A stretch of DNA of 43,872 nucleotides, from assembly GCA_052144935.1 (NCBI GenBank), contig JBKQPR010000010.1:1-43872 (forward strand), read 5' to 3'. The notes beneath the pieces are model-generated. The model ran no database searches. It had not been told where the DNA came from and saw nothing but the letters and a program-made list of their open reading frames with translations. The stretch's first letter is position 1; each line of letters opens with the position of its first letter. Origin of the DNA: JOPF133 sp052144935. GTDB taxonomy: Bacteria > Acidobacteriota > Terriglobia > Bryobacterales > Bryobacteraceae. Below, one piece after another: positions 28,303-36,211 of this stretch. Both the position numbers and the translations under genes were made by a program.

Positions 28303-28866
28303 TCAATGCGCGTTGGATTGAGGGCGGTGCTGCCGCAGCCACTGCTCGATGGCGCCGGACTCGGCCGAGGGGATTTCTGGGGCCGCCTTTCCGAGCATCA
28401 TCATGAACCAGTCGATTTCATGGGGTTCGCCGGGATAACCGATGTTGGCGGCGCTGTGCTTGCCGGCATCCGGACGCATCGAATTGACAATCGTCCCGCC
28501 CCCGCCGTCCAGAAAGGCGAAGAACGGCAGGCCCGAGTCCTTGCCGCCCACTTGGGCCAGCAGCTCCTCACCGCCGGGATTGTTGAGGGAAGCCTTTTCG
28601 CCGTGCTCCTGGACCACCATATGGACCAGCACGAAATACTTATCGATGATGGGCTGTATTTCCGGCGTCTCGATAAACTTATCGAGTCGGGTACACCAGC
28701 CTCACCACGAGGCGTGGAAAATCAGGAAGACGCTCTTGTACTCCGCGGCTGCCTGGGACTCCGCCAAGGCCAAGAGGCCGGCAGCCGTGGGCGGCGCCTC
28801 CGCCGCAATTGCCAGCGTAGCCGCGGCAAACAACGCAGCGGCCGAGCCAAGTGAACGGACCCGCAT
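28303..28866 (-). CDS. Candidate selenoprotein: exported thioredoxin-fold protein with UxxC active site
   Basis: From the ATG at 28866 (GAGG just upstream) the frame runs through one TGA, at 28704-28702 (codon 55), to the TGA at 28303. Before it is a signal peptide and FLIFHASW; after it come GWC and TRLDKFIETPEIQPIIDKYF, then a thioredoxin-type core with cis-proline segment SGLPFFAFLD. The usual motif is HASWCGWCxxL, so the TGA replaces exactly the first active-site cysteine, giving U-G-W-C if read as selenocysteine. An 18-nt near-perfect stem-loop begins 15 nt after the TGA (28686-28669) with G in the apical loop, as in bacterial SECIS elements. Total 187 residues. The alternative is a nonsense mutation. 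Selenocysteine machinery genes are not in this window. Confidence 0.7.
28669..28686 (-). promoter_or_regulatory. bSECIS-like stem-loop downstream of the in-frame UGA
   Basis: On the minus strand CTCGATA-AGTT-TATCGAG forms a perfect 7-bp stem with a four-base loop whose second base is G. It starts 15 nt after the UGA, and the loop G is 24 nt from the codon, inside the range described for bacterial SECIS elements. Confidence 0.6.
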
Positions 28867-28945
28867 ACGCCTCAATTATAGTGGCGGGCGGCTCACCCCG
28901 GCGAACCGGGAAATGGGCGTTGGCAGGCGAATTAGCAGCCGGGAT

Positions 28946-28990
28946 GGGGTGCCCTTTGGGCCCCGGGGTGGTGCCCTCTGGGCCCCGGGG
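28946..28990. repeat. Dispersed GC-rich repeat, two intergenic copies
   Basis: GGGGTGCCCTTTGGGCCCC and GGTGCCCTCTGGGCCCC lie side by side between the thioredoxin and BON-domain genes. They are close matches to the copies inside uvrA and csm2. Confidence 0.65.
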
Positions 28991-29005
28991 TTCGCCTGCC
29001 CTACT

Positions 29006-29488
29006 TCACCGGCTCTGGCCCTTCGCCGTCGTGGTCTCCGACCGCGGTTCCCCGCGTTTGATTTGCGCCCGGCGGCGTCCTGTTTCCAAGTTGCCGGCGG
29101 CCTTCTCCTTGGCGGCGTCGCTGACCTGGATGTGGTTGTTCACCGCTACCGCGCCGGCCGTCTTGGCCATGCGGGTGGCCGTACCCTTGTGCTGGACCAC
29201 TTCCGTCTTGCCTTCGAGCGTGGCCACTCCGCCCTGCACATGCACCTGAATATGCTCCACCGACAGCTTGGGCGACTTGGCCAGCTTGGCTTTGATGGCG
29301 GCTTCGATCTGCGCATCGGATTTGGTTGGCTGCGCCCTGTTGGCCGGCGCCTTGGACGCGGTTCCCGGCTGGCGAGTGGCGGCCGGCGCCGTGGATTTAG
29401 GCGTAGTTTGCGCATCGGCGGCCCTGTGGGCGCCTGCCAATCCGCACACTGCCCACACGAAAAGCGGGATCGCTCGGATTCCTGGCAT
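29006..29488 (-). CDS. BON-domain exported protein
   Basis: The 160-residue protein has a signal peptide (AIPLFVWAVCGLAGAHRA), a Thr/Pro/Ala-rich linker and one BON domain: DAQIEAAIKAKLAKSPKLSV, EHIQVHVQGGVATLEGKTEV and AGAVAVNNHIQV, the pattern seen in OsmY-like periplasmic proteins that bind phospholipid membranes. The basic C-terminal tail (TGRRRAQIKRGEPRSETT) is unusual. It is divergent from the csm operon, with 85 bp between the starts that must hold both promoters. Confidence 0.8.
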   Translation of the reverse strand: MPGIRAIPLFVWAVCGLAGAHRAADAQTTPKSTAPAATRQPGTASKAPANRAQPTKSDAQIEAAIKAKLAKSPKLSVEHIQVHVQGGVATLEGKTEVVQHKGTATRMAKTAGAVAVNNHIQVSDAAKEKAAGNLETGRRRAQIKRGEPRSETTTAKGQSR

Positions 29489-29573
29489 ATATGAGGATAC
29501 TGTTGGCGCGAGCCGCTCATGTTCTCAGAAATCTGTGCTAAAGTTAGGGTTTCTCAAGGCTTTATCCGGTTCG

Positions 29574-31028
29574 ATGCCCGAACAGATCCTGCTTCAAGGC
29601 AAAATTCTGGGCACGGAAGAGTTCCTCCTGGCTGGCTCCGCCGAAGGACGTTCCGCGCGCTCCGTAGGGGAAGACCTGCTCGCCGGGCGGTCCCAGTGGA
29701 TCACTCTGCTGTGTGAAGTCTTGCCCCGCGCCCTGCTGGCCGATTTGGGACTCGCGCGGATTCTGCTCGGCTCGAGCGGCGGCGGCCAGTTCCTGCTCGT
29801 GCTGCCCGGCGCAGCGCGCGAGGCGGCCGAGAATTTTCTCACCGTGGCGGCCCGCCAGATAGCCGGTTTGAGCTCCGGAACCGTGCGCCTGATTTGGGGC
29901 GTCACCGACAATCTGGGGGACTGGTCCATCATTCGCAAGCGGCTTACCGAACAGTTGGAAGGCAAGCGCAATGCACCGCTGGATGGCATTGCCGAGGCCG
30001 CGTTCCTGCCGTTCGGCCGCAACGGCCAGTCTGAAGATACGTATTTCGCCAAGGAGCTGGGAGCCAAGGTGCGGGAAGCCTCCTCGGTGGGCTGGTCCCC
30101 CGAGAACCCCGGCAAGGTAGCGCCGGGCGCGGGGAAGTACACCTGGCAGATCACTTCCAATCTTTCGCCCGACGGCATCATGCTGGCCCGCCATGCGGCG
30201 CCCTCCGACGACGGCAAAACCAGCGCGCCCGTCCAGACGCTGGCGCGCCGCGCCCAGGGCCGCTCCATCTGGGGCGTGCTGCGCGGCGATGTGGACAACT
30301 TCGCCCTGCGCCTGCGCCGCGTGAACTCCATCGAGGAGCACGTGCCGCTTTCGGTCTTGTTCAAGCAGTTCTTCGCCGGCGAATTGGAAGTCCTCTGCTC
30401 GCTCCCCGAGTTCTGGCGCAAAGTCAGCATTATTTATGCGGGCGGCGACGATTTCGCGGTATACGGCGCGTGGGACGCGCTGATCGGCCTGGCGCGCGAG
30501 GTGCAGCGCCTGTTCCACCGTTTCACGGAAGAGAATCTGAAGGAATATCCCGGCCCCGAAGGGAAGACCATCTCGATGGCCATCGCGCTGGCGCCGGAGA
30601 CCTATTACCCGCTGGCCGCGGTCTACGAGGATGCCGGCCGCTATCTGGACCTGGCCAAAGCCGCGGATAAAGACTGCATCTATCTGCTGGGCCGGATTCT
30701 GGAATGGCGCCACCTGGCCGACGCGTCCGAACTCAAGGACACCGTCACGCGGCTGATTCACGACGTCCGCATTTCGCGCCAGTTCCTCTCCCAGTTGCGC
30801 AGCTTCTACCGCCGCGAGGCGTATGGCGACGGGGAGGCCGAACGGCAGCGCTCCTGGCGTTTTCAGCGGCGCTTCAACCGCATTCTGAGCGGCACGCGCG
30901 ACCGGGAATTCCAGAAGCTGCGCACGCACCTGATCAGCGAGATGGCGGGAAGGAAGTCGGGAGAAGTGAAACTGCGGCCCGCGGGCCTGGTGGCCCTGGA
31001 GTGGGCCAGATTGGTAACCGAGGTTTAG
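29574..31028 (+). CDS. csm1: Cas10/Csm1, HD-less cyclic oligoadenylate synthase subunit of a type III CRISPR effector
   Basis: The 484-residue protein has both Cas10 Palm domains. The first contains ILLGSSGGGQFLLVLPG. The second has LRGDVDNFALRLRRV (Asp239, Asp241) and IIYAGGDDFAVYG with GGDD at residues 290-293, the nucleotidyl-cyclase site that makes cyclic oligoadenylates on target RNA binding. KAADKDCIYLLG and a helical C-terminus complete it. It is about half the usual Cas10 length: the N-terminal HD DNase domain is missing and no zinc-binding cysteine cluster is seen in the linker. The start at 29574 lacks a clear ribosome-binding site; an in-frame GTG lies 45 nt upstream. First gene of the csm operon. 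Confidence 0.9.
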   Translation: MPEQILLQGKILGTEEFLLAGSAEGRSARSVGEDLLAGRSQWITLLCEVLPRALLADLGLARILLGSSGGGQFLLVLPGAAREAAENFLTVAARQIAGLSSGTVRLIWGVTDNLGDWSIIRKRLTEQLEGKRNAPLDGIAEAAFLPFGRNGQSEDTYFAKELGAKVREASSVGWSPENPGKVAPGAGKYTWQITSNLSPDGIMLARHAAPSDDGKTSAPVQTLARRAQGRSIWGVLRGDVDNFALRLRRVNSIEEHVPLSVLFKQFFAGELEVLCSLPEFWRKVSIIYAGGDDFAVYGAWDALIGLAREVQRLFHRFTEENLKEYPGPEGKTISMAIALAPETYYPLAAVYEDAGRYLDLAKAADKDCIYLLGRILEWRHLADASELKDTVTRLIHDVRISRQFLSQLRSFYRREAYGDGEAERQRSWRFQRRFNRILSGTRDREFQKLRTHLISEMAGRKSGEVKLRPAGLVALEWARLVTEV

Positions 31029-31031
31029 GAC

Positions 31032-31628
31032 ATGGCACAAGAGCAGGAGCAACGCAAGGAAAACCGTCCGCCGCGCGAAGGCCGCGGCGGGGGGCCCTCT
31101 GGGCCCGGCGGGCCGCGCGGCGACCGGCCACCGGGAGACCGGCCCGCTGGTCCCGGCGGTGGATCTGGAGGATCGGGCGGTGGTACCGGCGGAGATCGCG
31201 GGGAACGTGGAGATCGTGGCGACCGTGGAGACCGTGGCGGAGACCGCGAGCGGCGCGGTGGCTTTGATCGCGGGCGCCCGGAAGGCCCTCCTGAAATCGA
31301 GCTGGAAAAGCTGATCGGCGACAGCCTGTACCTGGATAACCAGGCGCATTCCATCGTCAGCCGCATCCGCGATATGGACTCCGGCACGAAGACCCAGTTG
31401 CGCCGTCTTTACAGCGCCGTGCGCCGCGCCGTGCGGGCTCCCGAAGGCGAGCGCCAGCACGAGTTCGTGATGCTGCGCGCGCGCCTGGCTTACACCATCG
31501 CGCGCCATGGGTTGCGCAGCCTGGACCAGTTGGAGAAGTTGCTGCTCCAGGTGACCCGCCGGAACGACATCCGCGGTTACGAACGATTCAAGGATCTTTT
31601 CGAGGCCATCGTGGCCTACAACGAGTAA
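31032..31628 (+). CDS. csm2: Csm2 small subunit with a Gly/Arg/Asp-rich disordered N-terminal domain
   Basis: The C-terminal 110 residues read as a Csm2 helical subunit (KTQLRRLYSAVRRAVRAPEG, EFVMLRARLAYTIARHG, YERFKDLFEAIVAYNE), which lines the inner side of the Csm complex along crRNA and target. Residues about 11-87 are a low-complexity region of Gly, Arg, Asp and Pro, including GDRGERGDRGDRGDRGGDRE, not found in standard Csm2 of about 120-150 residues. Part of this region is encoded by a copy of the dispersed GC-rich repeat (31089-31107). It begins 3 nt after the csm1 stop. Confidence 0.88.
   Translation: MAQEQEQRKENRPPREGRGGGPSGPGGPRGDRPPGDRPAGPGGGSGGSGGGTGGDRGERGDRGDRGDRGGDRERRGGFDRGRPEGPPEIELEKLIGDSLYLDNQAHSIVSRIRDMDSGTKTQLRRLYSAVRRAVRAPEGERQHEFVMLRARLAYTIARHGLRSLDQLEKLLLQVTRRNDIRGYERFKDLFEAIVAYNE
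31089..31107. repeat. Dispersed GC-rich repeat, copy inside csm2
   Basis: GGGGGCCCTCTGGGCCCGG fits the window consensus and encodes GGPSGPGG in the disordered N-terminus of Csm2. Confidence 0.55.
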
Positions 31629-31631
31629 AGC

Positions 31632-32468
31632 ATGAGCGCACATACCTCCCAAACCGAGTTGAAACTCATCGGCAAGCTGATTCTGGAAGGCGTAATGCAC
31701 TGCGAGACCGGCCTGCACGTGGGCGCGGGTAAGGGCTCGCTGGAGATCGGCGGTTCCGATAACCCCGTGGTCAAGGACGCCTTCGGCCGGCCCTACGTGC
31801 CCGGCAGTTCGTTGCGCGGCAAGATCCGCTCGCTGCTCGAACAGTCGTCCGGCCTGGCAGTTCCCACCGAGTTGGTGTACCTGTCGCGCCGCAAGGGCCA
31901 GGAAGTGCGCATCCACCAGAGCGACCGCCCCGACGACGACATCTGCCTGCTGTTCGGCCGCAACCCCGGCCGCATGGAGCGTGTGCAGGGCGAGACCCTG
32001 GATACCACCCAGGCCACCCCGGCGCGGCTGGCGGTGTTCGACGCGCCGCTCGATCCCGAGAGCATCACCGCGCAGATGCGCGAGAACCTCGACGACGAGC
32101 TCACCGAAGTGAAGAGCGAGAACGCCATCGACCGCATCACTTCGCAGGCCAACCCGCGCACGCTGGAGCGGGTCCCGGCCGGCGCGCGCTTCCGCACCCG
32201 CCTGGTGATGGATGTGCTGTGCGAAGAGGACGCTCCCCTGTTCCTGCGGGTACTGGAAGGGCTGCGCCTGCTGGAAGACGATTCGCTCGGCGGCGGCGGC
32301 TCGCGCGGCAGCGGGCGGGTGAGCTTCTCCGCGCTGCGCCTGGTGTGGCGCGGCAAAGGCTATTACGCGGCCGGGGCCAAGGAGAAGGAGATTGGCGCGG
32401 GCGCCACTCTGGCCGCCATCCAAACGGCCGTGACCGGTTCGGCCTTCTCGTTCCTGCGCGAGGAGTAA
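31632..32468 (+). CDS. csm3: Csm3, Cas7-like backbone subunit with target RNase site
   Basis: The 278-residue RAMP protein has the Csm3 pattern: VMHCETGLHVGAGKGSLEIG, SDNPVVKDAFGRPYVPGSSL with Asp43 aligning with the catalytic aspartate that cuts target RNA, LRGKIRSLLE, ENAIDRITSQANPRTLERVP and the C-terminal LGGGGSRGSGRVSF. Csm3 forms the filament and cleaves RNA every six nucleotides in characterised systems. Here the catalytic Asp is retained, so target RNA cleavage is expected. Length is normal. It starts 3 nt after csm2 and its stop overlaps the csm4 start. Confidence 0.95.
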   Translation: MSAHTSQTELKLIGKLILEGVMHCETGLHVGAGKGSLEIGGSDNPVVKDAFGRPYVPGSSLRGKIRSLLEQSSGLAVPTELVYLSRRKGQEVRIHQSDRPDDDICLLFGRNPGRMERVQGETLDTTQATPARLAVFDAPLDPESITAQMRENLDDELTEVKSENAIDRITSQANPRTLERVPAGARFRTRLVMDVLCEEDAPLFLRVLEGLRLLEDDSLGGGGSRGSGRVSFSALRLVWRGKGYYAAGAKEKEIGAGATLAAIQTAVTGSAFSFLREE

Positions 32469-34735
32469 TGAATCCGGGACTGGTCGTCAAACTCCGTCCC
32501 ACCGGCCCCTGGCGCATCGGACCCGATTCGGGCGCCCGCAACCGCGTGGATACGATCTACCACAGCGATACGCTCTACGCGGCGGTCACTGGCGCGCTGG
32601 CGCGTCTGGGGCCGCTCGAAGACTGGCTGGCGGCCACCGCGCGCAATGGCGTTCCGGCGGTGTGCTTCAGCTCCTGCTTTCCCTTTCTGGACGAGATCGG
32701 GTTCGTGGTACCTCCGCGCACCGTTTGGCCGCCGACCTCTCCGGCCCTGCTTTCGGCCCGCGTGCGTTGGAAGAGCGCCCGCTTTGTGCCGCTGGGAATT
32801 GTGCAGGCGATCCTGGCCGGTCGCGCGCTGGACGAGAGCCATTGGAGTGTGGATGCGGCCAGCGAATGCCTGGTACCGGCCGGCCGCTCGGGTCCCTTTC
32901 GTACGGGGATGCGCTCGAACGCGGCGGTGGACCGGTTGAGCGGGTCGGCCGAACGCCACTCCACCGCCTGCATCGAATTTCGCGCCGGCGCCGGCCTGTG
33001 GACCGTGGTGTCCTTCGCCGACGAAGCCGCCGCGGCGCGCTGGATGGACCCGGTGAAAACGGCCTTCCGCCTGCTGGCCGACAGCGGATTCGGCGGCGAG
33101 CGTTCGCGAGGCTGGGGCCGCTCGGAAGCGCCGGAGTTTATTCCGGGTATGCTGCCGGAGATGATCCTGCCAGCCATTCAGGCGGAACCGCCGGCAGCAC
33201 CCGCGCCCGTAGATGAGCCGCGCGCGGAAGAGCCGCCCGAGCCTCAGCCGCCCGTGAAGGAGCCGCCGCCGGAACCACAGGAATCGCCGGAGGAACCGCC
33301 GCGTGAGGAGGCTGCCGTGCTGGCGCCGGTGGCCATCCTACCGCTTTCGGTCGAGCCGGAACCGGAGCTCGAACCGGGGCCGGCCGCAGCCGAGTTGGCA
33401 CCCGCGCCCGAATCCAGCGCCGCCGGGTTGCCCGCTCCGGAGCCTCAGGCGGCCGTGTCCGAAACACTCCCGGAGACTAAGCCCGCACTGGTGGAACCGA
33501 AGCCCGGGACCGGAGCGGAATCGCCCGAGACTGTGGAAGGGATGCCCGAACCCGCGCCGGCCACGCCCGAGCCGGAACTGTCGCCCGAACCTGTGCCGGC
33601 CCTCGAAACCGAGCCTCCGCCGCCAGCACCCGAGCCACCGTTGCCCGAACCCGCGCCGGCCACACCCGAGCCGGAACTGTCGCCCGAACCTGGGCCGGCC
33701 CTCGAAACCGAACCTCCGCCGCCGGCACCCGCGCCACTGCTAGCCGATCCCGCGCCGGTGACACCCGAGCCGTCGCCCGTGGCTGCGCCGGCCCTCGAAC
33801 CCGAGCCGCCGCCAGCACCCGCGCCACCGGCGCCCGAACCCGAGCCGGTGATGGCCGCGCCGCAACCGTCGCCCGAACCTGGGCCGGCCCTCGAAACCGA
33901 GCCTCCGCCGCCGGCACCCGCGCCACCGTTGCCCGAACCCGCGCCGGTCACGCCCGAGCCGGAACTGTCGCCCGAACCTGTGCCGGCCCTCGAAACCGAG
34001 CCGCCGCCAGCACCCGCGCCACCGGCGCCCGAACCCGAGCCGGTCACGCCCGAGCCGGAACTGTCGCCCGAACCTGTGCCGGCCCTCGAACCCGAGCCGC
34101 CGCCGCCAGCACCCGCGCCGCCGTTGCCCGAACCCGAGCCGGTGACGCCCGCGCCGTCGCCCGCGGCTGCGCCGGCCCTCGAACCCGAGCCTCCACCGCC
34201 AGTACCCGCGCCGCTGCCTGAACCAACGCCGGTGACGCCCGAGCCGGAACCGTCGTCCGAACCCGAGCCGGCCCCTGAACCAGAACCTCCGCCGCCGGCA
34301 CCCGCGCCGCTGCCTGAACCAAAGCCGGTGACACCCGAGCCGCAACCGTTGTCCGAACCCGTGCCCGCCCTTGAACCCGAACCTGCGGCGCCGGCACCCG
34401 CGCCACCGGCGCCCAAACCAGCGCCGGCAACGCCGCCATCCGTGGCCGGCGTGACGCACGCCCATTGGTTGCTCTCCCTGTTCACCCCCGCGTCCTCCGA
34501 TTCGGTCGATTGGGGCCGCGGCAGCTACGCCGTAATCGCCCGCGCCGGCCGCATCGAAAGTTCGGCCAGGTCCGGCGAGCTGAAAAAGCAACTGCCCATG
34601 GTCACCGAAGGCTCGGTGCTGTACGCCTCTTCGCCGCCTTGCGGCTCGGCCCCCGATGTGGCCCCCGACGGGTTCGCCCATCCCGTCTACCGCGCGGGCT
34701 TCGCGCTCTCCATCCCGCTTCCCGAGGTGAGCTGA
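32468..34735 (+). CDS. csm4: Csm4 with a 420-residue Pro/Glu/Ala repeat insertion
   Basis: Residues 1-238 match the N-terminal Cas5-like part of Csm4 (KLRPTGPWRIGPDSGARNRV, IYHSDTLYAAVTGALARLG, GFGGERSRGWGRSEAP), which caps the 5' handle of crRNA. Residues about 659-755 are the C-terminal part (HWLLSLFTPASSDSVDWGRG, LPMVTEGSVLYASS). Between them lie about 420 residues of Pro, Glu, Ala and Val in imperfect 33-36 residue repeats (for example TPEPELSPEPVPALE). Standard Csm4 is about 300 residues. Coding is continuous and the TAATG overlap with csm3 and TGATG overlap with csm5 are intact, so this is an expansion, not a frameshift. The insert would be unstructured, acidic and extended. Confidence 0.92.
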   Translation: MNPGLVVKLRPTGPWRIGPDSGARNRVDTIYHSDTLYAAVTGALARLGPLEDWLAATARNGVPAVCFSSCFPFLDEIGFVVPPRTVWPPTSPALLSARVRWKSARFVPLGIVQAILAGRALDESHWSVDAASECLVPAGRSGPFRTGMRSNAAVDRLSGSAERHSTACIEFRAGAGLWTVVSFADEAAAARWMDPVKTAFRLLADSGFGGERSRGWGRSEAPEFIPGMLPEMILPAIQAEPPAAPAPVDEPRAEEPPEPQPPVKEPPPEPQESPEEPPREEAAVLAPVAILPLSVEPEPELEPGPAAAELAPAPESSAAGLPAPEPQAAVSETLPETKPALVEPKPGTGAESPETVEGMPEPAPATPEPELSPEPVPALETEPPPPAPEPPLPEPAPATPEPELSPEPGPALETEPPPPAPAPLLADPAPVTPEPSPVAAPALEPEPPPAPAPPAPEPEPVMAAPQPSPEPGPALETEPPPPAPAPPLPEPAPVTPEPELSPEPVPALETEPPPAPAPPAPEPEPVTPEPELSPEPVPALEPEPPPPAPAPPLPEPEPVTPAPSPAAAPALEPEPPPPVPAPLPEPTPVTPEPEPSSEPEPAPEPEPPPPAPAPLPEPKPVTPEPQPLSEPVPALEPEPAAPAPAPPAPKPAPATPPSVAGVTHAHWLLSLFTPASSDSVDWGRGSYAVIARAGRIESSARSGELKKQLPMVTEGSVLYASSPPCGSAPDVAPDGFAHPVYRAGFALSIPLPEVS
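33541..34440 (+). repeat. Tandem DNA repeats encoding the Pro/Glu-rich insert of Csm4
   Basis: Units of roughly 99-108 bp containing CCCGAGCCGGAACTGTCGCC and GCCGGCCCTCGAA recur about eight or nine times between 33541 and 34440. Several adjacent units are nearly identical (33562, 33661, 33949 and 34048), which suggests recent expansion by slippage or unequal recombination. Confidence 0.85.
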
Positions 34736-35883
34736 TGCGTTATCGCCTCACATGTCTGACACCCGTTCTGGTCGGCGACGGCCGCAGTCTCAGCCCCATC
34801 GACTACATGGTCTGGAAGGACCACGTCAATGTGCTCGACCAATGGCGCATCTTCCGGCTGTTGGCCAAGGGGCCGCGCCTGGAAGGCTACCTGACGCAGC
34901 TCAAGACGGCGGAAAAGCTGGATTTCGCCTCCTGGGGCGGTTTTGCGCAGAATTTCGCCGGCCGCCGCATCCCGTTCGAAAACGCCGCCAGCTCGGTGTA
35001 TTGGAACCGCGCCTCGGGCGAGAGCCTGCACATCCCGACCTTTTCCGCGGGCGCATCGGGCCAATATCTGCCCGGCGCCGCCATCAAGGGCGCGCTGCGC
35101 ACGGGCATGGTGTTCTCGCACTGGCGCGACGGCATGTTGCAAGACGTGCTGGCGCGCGTGAAGGGCGAGCGCCTGCCGCGGAAGCCGGCCGACCTCGTGG
35201 AAGAACAGGCGCTGGGTCCGGCCGGTTCCAACCGCATGCGGTTCGTGGGCGCGGGCGATTCGGCTGTGGTGCCCAACACGCAGTTCAAGGTCTATCTGCT
35301 GCGCACCTCCACGCTGGTGCCGCGCGGCGGCAACTTCGTGCTGGGCTGGAAGCAAACCCCGCGCGGCGCGGTGGATGGCATGCGCCCCGAAGACAGCACG
35401 CCGGCTTTCGCCGAAATGGGAGTTCCCGGAGCCACCTTCGCGGGCGATTGGAACGAGAAGAACTTTTTTCTGCAGCCCGAGATACGGCACGCCATCCGCT
35501 GGCCGGAATCGATGAACCGCGCGCGCATTTTCGAAGCCGCCAACGTCTATGCCGCTGGGTTGCTGGCCCTGCAGCGCCAGTACGCGTCGTGGGCCGGCCT
35601 TGGCCTGCTCGACCAGAGCCTGGCGGCCCTGGAAGAGCGGCTCGCGGCGGCGCGCGACCAGGGCGCCTGCCTGCTCTCCATGGGATGGGGCGGCGGACTC
35701 CCCGCCAAGAGCGCCTGGCTGGACACCACCAACCAGGATTACCGCGGCATCCTGCAGGCGTACGGCTTTTACAACCGCGCGCTGGCCAGCAATCTGCCGT
35801 TTCCCAAGACGCGCCGGATCGTGTTCCTCAATAACCGCCCGGCCACGCTGCCGGGGTGGGTGGAGTTGGCGGTGGAAGAGTAG
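34735..35883 (+). CDS. csm5: Csm5, terminal Cas7-like subunit
   Basis: The 382-residue RAMP protein has the Csm5 pattern: RLTCLTPVLVGDGRSLSPID at the N-terminus, SGQYLPGAAIKGALRTGMVF with the glycine-rich loop, and a C-terminal KTRRIVFLNNRPATLPGWVE that resembles the usual RAMP end. Csm5 caps the 3' end of crRNA and recruits maturation nucleases in studied systems. The ATG overlaps the csm4 stop (TGATG). The 3' 230 nt have a decayed second copy at 39399-39537. Confidence 0.9.
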   Translation: MRYRLTCLTPVLVGDGRSLSPIDYMVWKDHVNVLDQWRIFRLLAKGPRLEGYLTQLKTAEKLDFASWGGFAQNFAGRRIPFENAASSVYWNRASGESLHIPTFSAGASGQYLPGAAIKGALRTGMVFSHWRDGMLQDVLARVKGERLPRKPADLVEEQALGPAGSNRMRFVGAGDSAVVPNTQFKVYLLRTSTLVPRGGNFVLGWKQTPRGAVDGMRPEDSTPAFAEMGVPGATFAGDWNEKNFFLQPEIRHAIRWPESMNRARIFEAANVYAAGLLALQRQYASWAGLGLLDQSLAALEERLAAARDQGACLLSMGWGGGLPAKSAWLDTTNQDYRGILQAYGFYNRALASNLPFPKTRRIVFLNNRPATLPGWVELAVEE

Positions 35884-35887
35884 CAGC

Positions 35888-36119
35888 GGAGCCGAATCGA
35901 GGCTCGACGAAGCGCATTGCTCTCGATCTCCCGGTCCCGCTGTTCGTGGCTCAAGGGGTGCATGTTCCCTCGGGCCAAGTAGGCCCCCACATGGTGCAGC
36001 GCCGCGTAGAACAGCATCGCAATCGCCCGATCGACGACCGCACCGAGATTTGCGTTGAGGCTCGACGCGAGCGCTTCAGTTTGCCGGGCGCGGTTTAAGT
36101 GTTTGTTCCGGTCAGGCAC
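35888..36119 (-). pseudogene. HEPN-like domain fragment, cut off at the csm5 boundary
   Basis: The minus-strand frame from a GTG at 36119 encodes ARQTEALASSLNANLGAVVD, AIAMLFYAALHHVGAYLARG and HPLSHEQRDREIESN, resembling the N-terminal half of HEPN-fold proteins used in toxin and defence systems. After about 77 residues the frame runs into the antisense of the csm5 3' end, so the normal C-terminus, where the HEPN RNase motif usually lies, is absent. It looks truncated by the rearrangement that placed this island beside csm5. The HEPN call rests on pattern only. Confidence 0.45.
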
Positions 36120-36211
36120 AGGCCGCCCGATGCGCTGAAGAAGGGTAGGGAGTGATCGGCTCCTCCCAATGGGAGGGCCTGAGATCTCCGTTTCGAGCGG
36201 GGCGTTCGGGT

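Noticed and set aside
29562..32423. Minus-strand frame of about 950 codons opposite csm1-csm3
   Set aside because: It is antisense to three well-supported csm genes and shows no motif.
33445..34681. Long minus-strand Gly/Ser/Arg-rich reading frames opposite csm4
   Set aside because: They are antisense reflections of the Pro/Glu codon repeats, with no start signals or domains.
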